The notes beneath the pieces were generated by a model. The model ran no database searches. It was not told the DNA's origin and saw only the letters and a program-made list of their open reading frames with translations. Positions 53,366-61,544 of a stretch of 64,000 bases of DNA are shown piece by piece. Within the stretch, counting starts at the first letter, position 1. Each line of letters begins with the position of its first letter. The position numbers and the translations under genes were made by a program. The stretch is from Poindextera sp035604135 (GTDB taxonomy: Bacteria; Pseudomonadota; Alphaproteobacteria; Caulobacterales; Caulobacteraceae): assembly GCA_035604135.1 (NCBI GenBank), contig DATNJB010000048.1, positions 1-64,000 on the forward strand, in the 5' to 3' direction.

Positions 53366-54535
53366 TTGTCGAGCTTCTGGCTGAGCGACGAGCAGGAACA
53401 GATCCGCGAAGGCGTCGCCAAGGTGATGGGCGCCTACCGCGACGACTACTGGCTGAAGACCGACGACACCGGTGTGTTCCCCGAAGACTTTGTGCGCGAC
53501 ATGGCGGAGGGCGGCTGGCTGGGGGTGGCCATGCCCGAGAGCGTCGGCGGGGCGGGTCTGGGCCTCACCGAGGCGGCGATCGTCATGCAGACGGTGGCGC
53601 AGTCGGGCGCCGGCTTCTCGGGTGCGTCGGCCATCCACCTGAACATCTTCGGGCCGATGCCCCTCGTGAAATTCGGGACCGACGCGCAGCGGGAGACGCT
53701 GCTGCCGCGCATCATCTCCGGCGAGGACAAGATGTGCTTCGCCGTGACCGAGCCGAATTCAGGGCTCGACACCGCGAGCCTGGAGACACGCGCCGAGCGC
53801 ACCAACGACGGCTACTTGATCAATGGGCGCAAGATCTGGACGACCAGCGCCCAGCGCGCCAACAAGATCCTGATCATCGCCCGCACGACCCCGAAGGATC
53901 GGGTCGCCAAGCCGCACCATGGCCTCAGCCTGTTCTACACCGACTTGAACCGCGACCACATCGACGCCAAACCGATCCCGAAGATGGGCCGCCGGGCGGT
54001 CGAGTGTAACACCCTATTCATCGACAACCTGCCGGTGCCGGCCGAGGATCTGGTCGGCGAAGAAGGCAGGGGGTTTGAGTACCTGCTGCACGGCCTGAAC
54101 CCCGAGCGGGTGCTGTTCGCGGTCGAAGCCGTTGGCCTTGGCCGCGCGGCGCTGGCAAGGGCGGCGACCTACGCGAACGAGCGGGTCGTGTTCGGCCGCC
54201 CGATCGGCCAGAACCAGGGCGTCCAGCATCCGCTGGCCCGCTCATGGGCCGAGCTCGAGGCGGCCAACCTCTTGGCGATGAAGGCCGCGGCCCTCTACGA
54301 CGCCGGCAAGGACTGTGGCGCCGAGGCAAACGCGGCGAAATACCTCGGCGCCGAGGCCGGCTTCCGCGCCTGCGAGAACGCCGTCCTCGCCCACGGCGGC
54401 ATGGGCTACGCCAAGGAGTTCTACGTCGAGCGCTACTTCCGCGAGGCGATGATCGCGCGCATCGCCCCGGTCAGCCGCGAGATGATCCTGAACTTCATCG
54501 CCGAGCGGGTGCTGCACCTGCCGAAGAGCTACTAG
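53366..54535 (+). CDS. acyl-CoA dehydrogenase
   Basis: A 389-aa acyl-CoA dehydrogenase with TTG start, preceded by GGGGGGA. MCFAVTEPNSGLDTASLETRA, NGRKIWTTSAQRANK, LNPERVLFAVEAVGLGRAAL and AHGGMGYAKEFYVERYFREAMIARI are the family hallmarks. It resembles enzymes for branched or aromatic acyl chains. It lies 17 nt after the ThiO-like gene and just upstream of the TrmB-family regulator, which may control it. Confidence 0.93.
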   Translation: MSSFWLSDEQEQIREGVAKVMGAYRDDYWLKTDDTGVFPEDFVRDMAEGGWLGVAMPESVGGAGLGLTEAAIVMQTVAQSGAGFSGASAIHLNIFGPMPLVKFGTDAQRETLLPRIISGEDKMCFAVTEPNSGLDTASLETRAERTNDGYLINGRKIWTTSAQRANKILIIARTTPKDRVAKPHHGLSLFYTDLNRDHIDAKPIPKMGRRAVECNTLFIDNLPVPAEDLVGEEGRGFEYLLHGLNPERVLFAVEAVGLGRAALARAATYANERVVFGRPIGQNQGVQHPLARSWAELEAANLLAMKAAALYDAGKDCGAEANAAKYLGAEAGFRACENAVLAHGGMGYAKEFYVERYFREAMIARIAPVSREMILNFIAERVLHLPKSY

Positions 54536-54567
54536 AGGCGAGACAAGCCGGGCGAACCGCCGTATGT

Positions 54568-54585
54568 TAGTAGCGAGTGCTACTA
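54568..54585. promoter_or_regulatory. palindrome before TrmB-family regulator
   Basis: TAGTAGC-GAGT-GCTACTA, perfect 7-bp arms and a 4-nt spacer, 12 bp before the ATG of the TrmB-family gene. Most likely its autoregulatory operator. Confidence 0.65.
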
Positions 54586-54597
54586 TGGTGATCCGCC

Positions 54598-55494
54598 ATG
54601 GCCAAAGCCGTCCGCCCTGCCGCGCCCCCCCGCGCTCCCGCCGCGTTGCACGCGGCGCCCGACGACCAATCGCCGGAACAGGCGCTGGGCGCGCTCGGCT
54701 ACACCGATACCGAGGCTGCGGTCTACTGCGAGCTGCTGCGCGCGGCGCCGTCGACCGGCTATCGGCTTGCCCACGCGATCGGCAAGGCGCCGGCGAACGT
54801 CTACCAGGCGCTGGCGGCGCTCAGCCAGAAGGGGGCCGTGCTGGTCGAGGACCGCGAGGCCCGGTCTTATCGCGCCACCCCGCCGGAAGAGCTGCTGGCG
54901 ATGCTGCAGCAAAGCTTCGAGGGCAAATCGGCCGAGGCGCGCGCGGCGCTTGAGAGCCTCTACGCGCCAGTCGCCGATGACCGCCTCTACCAACTTGCCA
55001 CGGTGCGCCAGGTCTACGGGCGCGCCGAAGCCATGATCGAGCGTGCGGCCGAAGTGCTGCTGTTTGATCTCTTTCCGACGCCCTTCGCGCGGCTACGGCC
55101 CTATCTCGAGCGCGCGGTGGCGCGCGGCGTGCGGGTGGCAGGCGTGGTCTACGAGGACGTCCTCGACTGCGGGTTCGTCACGGCCGTCTCTCCCGGCGGC
55201 GCGCCGGTCGCCGAAAGGTGGCCTGGCTTGCAGCTGGGTCTGGTCGTCGACGCGCGAGAGCATCTGAAAGCCCTGCTCAGCCGCGACGAGGCGCAGGTCA
55301 GACACGGCGTCTGGAGCGACTCGTCCTATCTCGCTTGCCTCGAGCATAACGGCTTGGCCTGCGAGATCTGGGTTTCGCTCGCACCCTCGGCGACAGCGAC
55401 TGGGACGTTCAGCCTGTTCGCCATCTACCCGCCGGGCCTTCGGGACCTCCTTGGTCCCAGGACGCCGGAGGTCACGGCAGGAGGGCCATCGTGA
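54598..55494 (+). CDS. TrmB family transcriptional regulator
   Basis: A 298-aa regulator. An Ala/Pro-rich tail precedes a winged helix (ALGALGYTDTEAAVYCELLRAAP, PANVYQALAALSQKGAVLVED, about residues 28-90), then a TrmB-type effector/phospholipase-D-like domain. TrmB proteins sense sugars or other metabolites; they are more common in archaea but occur in alphaproteobacteria. A perfect palindrome sits just upstream, and the stop overlaps the GTG of a tiny membrane gene (GTGA). Confidence 0.88.
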   Translation: MAKAVRPAAPPRAPAALHAAPDDQSPEQALGALGYTDTEAAVYCELLRAAPSTGYRLAHAIGKAPANVYQALAALSQKGAVLVEDREARSYRATPPEELLAMLQQSFEGKSAEARAALESLYAPVADDRLYQLATVRQVYGRAEAMIERAAEVLLFDLFPTPFARLRPYLERAVARGVRVAGVVYEDVLDCGFVTAVSPGGAPVAERWPGLQLGLVVDAREHLKALLSRDEAQVRHGVWSDSSYLACLEHNGLACEIWVSLAPSATATGTFSLFAIYPPGLRDLLGPRTPEVTAGGPS

Positions 55495-55604
55495 GCCGCA
55501 TCCTCGTGCTCGCGCCGATCCTCGCGCTCGTGGCCATTGCCGCTCTGGCCGCGTTGCTGCTCGCGCCCGCCGCGTTTGCCCTGACGTTCGCCGGCGGCGG
55601 CTAG
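55491..55604 (+). CDS. 37-aa single-helix membrane peptide
   Basis: GTG start inside the TrmB gene stop (GTGA). The product VSRILVLAPILALVAIAALA and following residues is one long hydrophobic helix ending FAGGG. Translational coupling and the continuous hydrophobic composition argue that it is real. Function unknown. It overlaps the end of the convergent tonB-like gene by 4 bp. Confidence 0.5.
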   Translation: MSRILVLAPILALVAIAALAALLLAPAAFALTFAGGG

Positions 55605-56312
55605 CCCGCGTCGCTCAAGCGAAACGCGATCGAGATCCGCGTCTGGCCGCCGTCGACGGGCTCGCCGTCGATCATGCGCGGCGTCATGCGGAAAAAGGCC
55701 GAGAGCTTCAGCGCCGCGTCGCCGAATCCGGCACTCGGCGGTGTTTCCTCGACCACGCGGCAGTCGGTCAGCTTGCCCGACGCGACGACCCCGCAGAGCA
55801 GCGAGACCTGGCCGGTGATGCCGAGGTCGACCTCGCGCTGGGGGTAAAACTTGCTCATCTCGGCCGCGGTCGGCTGGCTGAGCCACTTGGGGTCGATGAT
55901 CAGGCGCGTCGGCGTCGGCGGCGTGAACTGCGTGAGGCCCTCAAGTTCGCCAACGCCCCGTCGTCACCACGGTTGGCGTCGGCTTGAGCGTGTTGATCGT
56001 AGCAGGCGGCTGAAGCGGCGAGAGCGCGGTGTTGTGGACCGCGACGGCCTGTCGCGGCGGCTCGGTCGTCGCGTGCGTTGGCCGCGGCGGCGGCAGCTGG
56101 ACCAGACTCATCGTTGTCGCCTGATCGGCCGAGGCAGGGGGCAGCTCCGCTCCCATCCGCTCGAGGGTGAGATAGGTGACGAGCCCCAGGTGGAACGCGA
56201 CTGACACGCCGATCGCGATCGCCAGCGCCTTCGAAGGCGGCCGATTGGCTGTCCCGCCATCGAGGGCGTGGATCAGGGCGTATTCACTGGGACTGTTGCG
56301 CAGCGCCATCAT
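55601..56312 (-). pseudogene. TonB-family gene interrupted by a frameshift
   Basis: Two frames together make one TonB protein. The first (from ATG 56312) encodes a membrane anchor (ALAIAIGVSVAFHLGLVTYL, with TonB-type His) and a Pro-rich spacer; it stops at TGA 55941. The second, shifted by +1, encodes TRLIIDPKWLSQPTAAEMSK and the TonB C-terminal domain to 55601. The two join if one base is removed from the C run at 55956-55959. Real decay, programmed slippage or a sequencing error are all possible. If intact it would be about 236 aa. Confidence 0.75.
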
Positions 56313-56336
56313 GATGGCGGAACCTCCCAAGGTTAT

Positions 56337-56353
56337 GTTGACGCTACGTCAAC
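56337..56353. promoter_or_regulatory. palindrome upstream of the tonB-like gene
   Basis: GTTGACG-CTA-CGTCAAC, perfect 7-bp arms and a 3-nt spacer, 24 bp upstream of the tonB-like start. Likely an operator for this gene. Regulator unknown. Confidence 0.6.
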
Positions 56354-56463
56354 CTGTCGCGAGGCCTTGTAAAGGGCTTCGCCCTGGGTGATACGCGATC
56401 AGCCGCAATTCGGGGTGAAAAGCGCGCGGAAGGATCGCGCCGATGCGCTGGAAAAGGCAGGGC

Positions 56464-56478
56464 TTAACCCGCGCTTAA
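56464..56478 (+). promoter_or_regulatory. CtrA box (TTAA-N7-TTAA)
   Basis: TTAACCCGCGCTTAA exactly matches the CtrA consensus TTAA-N7-TTAA and continues as TTAACC. It ends 23 bp before the ATG of the lytic transglycosylase gene. CtrA is the cell-cycle master regulator of Caulobacterales and controls polar and flagellar genes. Confidence 0.75.
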
Positions 56479-56501
56479 CCATAAATCTTCACGTCTTGGT
56501 C

Positions 56502-57338
56502 ATGGACGTGGACTCGATCAGGAGCGTCGTCGAGGGGGCGATCCAGCGCGCCTCGGCGGTCACGGGGGTCGACTTCACCTTCCTCCTGGGCACGGCCAGG
56601 CGCGAAAGCGCCTTCAATCCGACGGCGCATGCGCGCACCTCGTCGGCCGCCGGCCTCTTCCAGTTCCTCGACCAGACCTGGCTCTCCACGCTCAAACAGC
56701 ACGGCGCGAAGTATGGCTACGCGCGCTACGCCGCGTTGATCCAGCAGGCGCCGGACGGTCGCTACTTCGTCGAGGGGGCTGAGGCCCGCAAGGCGGTGAT
56801 GGACCTCAAGCTCGATCCGCACGCCGCCGCGTTGATGGCCGGCGAGCTGGCGTCAGACCATGCGTCCTATCTGCGCGGCCGGATGGGTCGCGACCCGACG
56901 CCGGGCGAGCTCTACGCGGCGCACGTGCTGGGGCCGAAAGGGTCGGCCACGCTGATCGACACCGTGCGCTCAAACCCGTCAGCCACGGCCGCGCCTCTGT
57001 TTCCGGAAGCCGCGGCCGCCAACCGCGGGCTGTTCTATCGGGACGGTCGAGCGGTGTCGGTGGGCGAGCTCTATGCCGATCTGACCCGCGACCCCACGGC
57101 GGGCCCCGTCGTCGCCACCGTTGCGAGTGCGCGCGTCGCGCGCCCAGCCGCCGCCGTCGAGAGTTTCACGCAGTACGCCACTGCCCGGCGGATCGATCGC
57201 GAAGCGCAGGAGCAGGCCCTGATCGACCTGGTGCTGCGCGGGCCGGAACAGAGCGACGATAGCCGCACCTCGCTGGCGCAATCGATGTTCTCAGACGAGA
57301 TGCTCCGTGCCCTGACCACCGCTCGCGGCGAGCGGTGA
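56502..57338 (+). CDS. lytic transglycosylase (SLT domain)
   Basis: A 278-aa transglycosylase-type protein. The SLT active region LLGTARRESAFNP (catalytic Glu) and AAGLFQFLDQTW, then an accessory helical region with LFPEAAAANRGLFYRDGRAVSVGELYADLTRD. No signal peptide is visible from ATG 56502, which is chosen because a CtrA box lies directly upstream; a longer frame from 56388 would run through that box. PleA-like polar-assembly transglycosylases are possible relatives (inference). Confidence 0.85.
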   Translation: MDVDSIRSVVEGAIQRASAVTGVDFTFLLGTARRESAFNPTAHARTSSAAGLFQFLDQTWLSTLKQHGAKYGYARYAALIQQAPDGRYFVEGAEARKAVMDLKLDPHAAALMAGELASDHASYLRGRMGRDPTPGELYAAHVLGPKGSATLIDTVRSNPSATAAPLFPEAAAANRGLFYRDGRAVSVGELYADLTRDPTAGPVVATVASARVARPAAAVESFTQYATARRIDREAQEQALIDLVLRGPEQSDDSRTSLAQSMFSDEMLRALTTARGER

Positions 57339-57387
57339 TCCATTCAGAGCCTTCGCCTCCGCCCGCGCGGAGTCGACGAACGGTCCT

Positions 57388-59196
57388 CTAGGCCGCGAGG
57401 GTGTTGGCGGCGGCTTTGGCGCGGGCGATCTCGGCCAGCGCGCGGGCGACGCTGGAGACCGTCAGCGGCTTGCGCAACACTTGGTCCGCGCCGGCGTCGA
57501 GCACCGCGCGCGCCTCCTCGCCGTCCCCCTCGATGACGGCCATGATCGGCGTCTGCCCGGCCGGACCGCTCAGGGCCCGGATCGCGCGGGCGGCTTCGGC
57601 GCCGTCCATCTGCGGCATGCGCCCGACCATCATGATCAGGTCGACCTCGCAGATCTGCACCAGGTCGTAAGCGCGCCGCCCGTCGCGGGCGTGCAGCACG
57701 TGGTGGCCCAGTTTTTCCAGGACGCCGCGCAGTCGCGCCGCCCCCAGGGTGTCCTCGTCTGCGACCAGCACCTTCAGCGCCGGCGAGCGTGGCAGGGCGT
57801 GCACTTCGCCCGAGGGCTCCTCGCCCCGGACCGCCGTGGCCTTCACGTCGTAGGGCAGGTCGAGCCTGAAGCAGCTGCCGACACCGGCCGCGCTTTCGGC
57901 GGTGATCTGGCCGCCCATGAGGCCGGCCAACTCCTTGGCCAGCGACAGCCCGAGCCCGGCGCCCGAGACGCCGGTGCAAGTCCGCTCGATGCGGCGGAAG
58001 GGCTCGAATGCGCGGTTCAGTTCTTCGGCCGTGAGCCCCGGCCCGGTGTCCGCGACCTCGACGCGGATCCGGTCGGCCGCGGTGCGCTCGAGGCGGATCT
58101 CGATCCGGCCGCGCAGCGTGTACTTGACCGCATTGCCGATCAGGTTCGACAGGATCTGGCGCGTTCGGACGAGGTCGCCGACCACGGCGCCGCCCTCAGC
58201 CAGCGATTCATCGACGTGCGTGCTGAGCTCGATGCTTTTCGCGGCCGCCACAGGCCGGTTTATGAGCACCAGGTCGCGAACCACGCGGGCGGGGTCGAAC
58301 GGCGCCCTCGCCAGCGCGAGCTCGCCGGTTTCGGCCACTTCGGTGTCGAGGGTGGCGTCCAACACCGCGATCAGGTCCTCGGCGGATTCCCGCGCCACCG
58401 CCAGCTGCTCGCGCGACGCCTGCCCGCGATCGCCGCCGGCGGCCGAGGCCAGCACGTGGGCGACGCCGGTGAGGCCCGTCTTCACCTCCTGCGACAGGGT
58501 GGCGATCAGGTCCGACTTCGACTTGGCCAGCCGCGTGGCTTCCGCCAGCGACCGGTTGCGCGCTTCGATCAGGTCTTCGCGCTCCTCGGCGAGAGCGAAC
58601 AGCCGGCGAAGCAAGCGGTTGAAGATGAGCGAGAGCGCGAATCCCAGCGCGGTCGCGGCCAGCGCGATCCGCGCCAACGGGCGATCGGCCGGGTGCATGA
58701 ACAGCGCCGTCAGCGGCGCCGCGACGGCCGCCGGGCCGACGACGAGCAGGTTTGGCAGGCTGGGTGCGGCGAAGAAGACGCAGGTCGCGGCCGCGCCCAG
58801 GGTCAAGAGCAGCATGGGTTGGCTGACCGGTCCGGCATTGACCGCAAGCACGGTGATCTGCGCCACCGCGGCGGCCCAAAGCAAGCCTCCCAGGACATGC
58901 ACGCGGGTGCGTAAGGCCAGCCGGGCGTGCTCGGCGGGCTTGCGCTTGGCCCAGTCAAGCACGGCATAGAAGGCGGCCCAGTTCAGGGCGAATATCGTGA
59001 AGCTGCCCAGCACCCAGGCCCCATCGGGTGCGAACGAGGCGGCCCAGGCGAGGACGACCAGGCCAACGCCGAACAGGACAAGGGCATAGCGCAGGAGCGC
59101 GGTCTGGGCGTCCAGCGACTGGCGCGCGATCGATTCGTTCGTCACGGGGGCGAGGTCATCCGGCTTGAGATCCTGGGCGCGCGGGATGTCGCTCAA
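57388..59196 (-). CDS. pseudo-hybrid histidine kinase (phospho-sites lost)
   Basis: A 602-aa membrane protein. About five to six N-terminal helices (residues 35-200), a coiled linker, a HisKA-like region, HATPase (N box LSNLIGNAVKYT, DTGPGL, GAGLGLSLAK) and a C-terminal receiver. The H box reads LSQEVKTGL: Gln236 (CAG) replaces the phospho-accepting His. The receiver reads DLIMMVGRMPQMDG: Val524 replaces the acceptor Asp, although the acidic pair (ADED) and the LRKPL Lys remain, and the switch Thr is also lost. It may be a regulatory ATP-binding scaffold. TTG 59196, preceded by GAGGAG, is the chosen start. Confidence 0.88.
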   Translation of the reverse strand: MSDIPRAQDLKPDDLAPVTNESIARQSLDAQTALLRYALVLFGVGLVVLAWAASFAPDGAWVLGSFTIFALNWAAFYAVLDWAKRKPAEHARLALRTRVHVLGGLLWAAAVAQITVLAVNAGPVSQPMLLLTLGAAATCVFFAAPSLPNLLVVGPAAVAAPLTALFMHPADRPLARIALAATALGFALSLIFNRLLRRLFALAEEREDLIEARNRSLAEATRLAKSKSDLIATLSQEVKTGLTGVAHVLASAAGGDRGQASREQLAVARESAEDLIAVLDATLDTEVAETGELALARAPFDPARVVRDLVLINRPVAAAKSIELSTHVDESLAEGGAVVGDLVRTRQILSNLIGNAVKYTLRGRIEIRLERTAADRIRVEVADTGPGLTAEELNRAFEPFRRIERTCTGVSGAGLGLSLAKELAGLMGGQITAESAAGVGSCFRLDLPYDVKATAVRGEEPSGEVHALPRSPALKVLVADEDTLGAARLRGVLEKLGHHVLHARDGRRAYDLVQICEVDLIMMVGRMPQMDGAEAARAIRALSGPAGQTPIMAVIEGDGEEARAVLDAGADQVLRKPLTVSSVARALAEIARAKAAANTLAA

Positions 59197-59265
59197 CGGG
59201 CTGCTCCTCGGTTGAAGAGACAAAAGCCTACACCGCGCGGGTTGCGCCGTGATGAAGCAACGCAG

Positions 59266-59305
59266 TTAACAAAATCCGGCCAACAAGCCTTCGTTAAGTT
59301 TAACC
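59266..59305. promoter_or_regulatory. CtrA-like half sites between pseudo-kinase and DUF2336
   Basis: The 181-bp divergent spacer is AT-rich for this genome and holds three TTAA cores: 59266-59269 in GTTAAC, 59294-59297 in GTTAAG, and 59300-59303 in TTTAACC. None forms a perfect TTAA-N7-TTAA pair. They are compatible with CtrA half-site control of the divergent genes. Confidence 0.4.
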
Positions 59306-59377
59306 GGGCATTTCTAGTCCCGAATACGGGCGCGGCCGCCAAGGCGGCGCGGCTCGAGAGGGGGGTCGGAAAAGCCG

Positions 59378-60529
59378 ATGACCGTTACGCGAGCGGCGTT
59401 GACCGACGAGGACATCCGCCAGCTGGTCAAGGCGCAGTCCGCAGACGACCGCGCCATGGCCGCGCACAAGATCTGCCGGCATATCGATGGGGGCGGCGCC
59501 GCCCTCACCGACGAAGAGCGACAACAGGCCTACGAGATCCTGCGTATCATGGCCAACGACGCGGCTGAACTCGTGCGCCGCGCGCTGTCGGTGACGCTGA
59601 AGAGCTCGCCGCTGGTGCCGCACGATGTGGCGATGCGCCTGGCCCAGGACGTCGAGAGCGTGGCGATGCCCATTCTGAGCTTCTCGCCGGTGTTCACCGA
59701 CCAGGACCTCTGCGAGATCGTCCGCATCGGCGGGCCGATCCGCCAGGTGGCGATCGCGCACCGGCCGTCGTTGTCGGACAAGGTGACGACCACGATCGTC
59801 GAGCACGGCGTCGAAGAGGCGGTCGAGGTCGCGTGCGCCAACGACAACGCCAGCTTCGCCGAGAAGACGCTGCAGACGGTGATCGAGCGCTTCGCCAAGT
59901 CGGAGGCGGTGCTGGCCGCCGTCGCCTATCGCAACGCGCTGCCGCTGGCGGTGACCGAAAAGTTGATCAACGTCGTCTCCGACAAGCTGCGCGACCATCT
60001 GATCAACCACCAGGCGCTGTCGCCGCAGCTGGCGCTCGAGATCGCGCTCGGCAGCCGAGAGCGCGCGACCATCGACCTCGTCGACCAGGCGGGACGCACG
60101 CCCGACGTGAAGAGCTTTGTCGGCCACCTGAACCGCGCGGGCCGGCTCTCGGCCTCGCTGCTGCTTCGGGCGCTTGCGCACGGTCACATGAGCTTCTTCG
60201 AGTGGGGCCTGGCCGAGCTGTCAGGTGTGCCGCACCACCGCACCTGGCTCATGGTGCATGACGCCGGCCCGCTGGGCCTGAAGGCAATCTACGAGCGCGC
60301 GGGGCTGCCCGCGCGGCTGTTCGCGGCGTTCCGCGCCGGCGTCGACACCTACCACACGATCGAGCAGGAGGGCGGGGCGCTCGACGCGGCGGCGTTCCAG
60401 GAGCGCATGCTGCAGCGGTTCCTGACGCAACCCAAGACCGCGACGCGCGAGGACATGGACTACCTGATCGACAAGCTCGACCGGGTCCGCCGCGAGGCCC
60501 GCCGCGAAGCGCAAGGCGCCACGGCCTAA
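59378..60529 (+). CDS. DUF2336 family protein
   Basis: A 383-aa cytosolic helical-repeat (HEAT-like) protein of the alphaproteobacterial DUF2336 family. Helical repeats run through residues 20-330 (for example QQAYEILRIMANDAAELVRRALS and LQTVIERFAKSEAVLAAVAYR), with no catalytic motif. It is divergent from the pseudo-hybrid kinase and one of two DUF2336 genes in the window. Function unknown; a protein-interaction scaffold is plausible. Confidence 0.9.
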   Translation: MTVTRAALTDEDIRQLVKAQSADDRAMAAHKICRHIDGGGAALTDEERQQAYEILRIMANDAAELVRRALSVTLKSSPLVPHDVAMRLAQDVESVAMPILSFSPVFTDQDLCEIVRIGGPIRQVAIAHRPSLSDKVTTTIVEHGVEEAVEVACANDNASFAEKTLQTVIERFAKSEAVLAAVAYRNALPLAVTEKLINVVSDKLRDHLINHQALSPQLALEIALGSRERATIDLVDQAGRTPDVKSFVGHLNRAGRLSASLLLRALAHGHMSFFEWGLAELSGVPHHRTWLMVHDAGPLGLKAIYERAGLPARLFAAFRAGVDTYHTIEQEGGALDAAAFQERMLQRFLTQPKTATREDMDYLIDKLDRVRREARREAQGATA

Positions 60530-60573
60530 GAACGCGCTTCCGTCGGTCCGAATCGATCGAGTTGTCGCGCGTC

Positions 60574-60596
60574 CCTTCTCCCTCGAGGGGAGAAGG
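60574..60596. repeat. short palindromic repeat
   Basis: CCTTCTCCC-TCGAG-GGGAGAAGG, a perfect 9-bp stem, in the 178-bp gap between DUF2336 and the Nudix gene. It resembles the hairpin at 10525-10542 and is probably the same REP-like family. It may also terminate the DUF2336 transcript. Confidence 0.55.
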
Positions 60597-60707
60597 AGCG
60601 CGCCCTCACTTGCCGGTGTGTGGCCCCGCTCCAGCCACCTTCCCTAGCGTCCGGCTTGCTATCCGGACGCGCGTTCAGCCACCATGGCGGCGCCCCTGGA
60701 GTGCGCC

Positions 60708-61490
60708 ATGCCCGCTGAGCCCGTTCCCGTTCGCCCCGCCGCGACCGTTCTTCTGTTGCGCGACGCGCCTGAATTCCAGGTGCTGATGGTCAAGCGCCAT
60801 CATCAGATCGACTTCGCTTCCGGCGCGCTCGTCTTTCCCGGCGGTAAGACCGCCGACGGCGACCACGATCCCGCCTGGGCCGGCCACGCGCTCGGCTGGG
60901 CCGACATCGAGCCCGGGCAGCGGCCGTTCCGTATCGCCGCCGTGCGCGAGATCTACGAAGAGGCGGGCATCCTGATCGCCCGCGATGCGTGCGGCGTCTC
61001 CTTCCCGGGCGACGAGCGGGCGCATCAAGCGCGCGACGCCATCGCCAAGGACGAGAGCAGCTTCCTCGAGCTCGTCCGGGAACTTGACGTCTCGATCGAC
61101 CTGACCGCGCTTACCGTCTTCGCGCGCTGGATCACGCCCGAGTTCACGCCCAAGCGGTTCGACACCTGGTTCTACGTCGCCCGCGCCGACTCCGAGCAAC
61201 TGGCGATCTGCGACGGGTGGGAGACGGTCGACGCCGAGTGGATCGCGCCGGCCGAGGCGCTGCGCCTGGCCGACGCCGGCCAGCGGACGGTGATCTTCCC
61301 GACGCGGATGAACCTTCAGCTCCTGGCCGAGGCCTCGAGCGCCGCCGACGCCATCGCCCGCGCCAAGGCGCGCAAGCTGGTCACCGTGCTGCCCAAGGTC
61401 GAGCGCCGTGAGGCCGGCCGCTTCCTCGTCATCCCATCCGACGCCGGCTACGGCGACATCGCCGAGCCGATGGAGCGGATCGGGGTGTAG
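60708..61490 (+). CDS. Nudix hydrolase, NUDT19-like with long insertion
   Basis: A 260-aa Nudix protein. The motif is split: GALVFPGGKTADGD begins it, and FRIAAVREIYEEAGI (RE-x2-EE-x-G) comes after about 25 extra residues, as in NUDT19/CoA-diphosphatase-like proteins. The substrate could be acyl-CoA or a nucleotide sugar. ATG 60708 (GGAG 7 nt upstream) is preferred to ATG 60684. Confidence 0.88.
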   Translation: MPAEPVPVRPAATVLLLRDAPEFQVLMVKRHHQIDFASGALVFPGGKTADGDHDPAWAGHALGWADIEPGQRPFRIAAVREIYEEAGILIARDACGVSFPGDERAHQARDAIAKDESSFLELVRELDVSIDLTALTVFARWITPEFTPKRFDTWFYVARADSEQLAICDGWETVDAEWIAPAEALRLADAGQRTVIFPTRMNLQLLAEASSAADAIARAKARKLVTVLPKVERREAGRFLVIPSDAGYGDIAEPMERIGV

Positions 61491-61544
61491 CGCGCGGCCG
61501 CCTTATGCGGCGCCTTCCACGGCGATGCCGCTGGTTCGCGAGGC

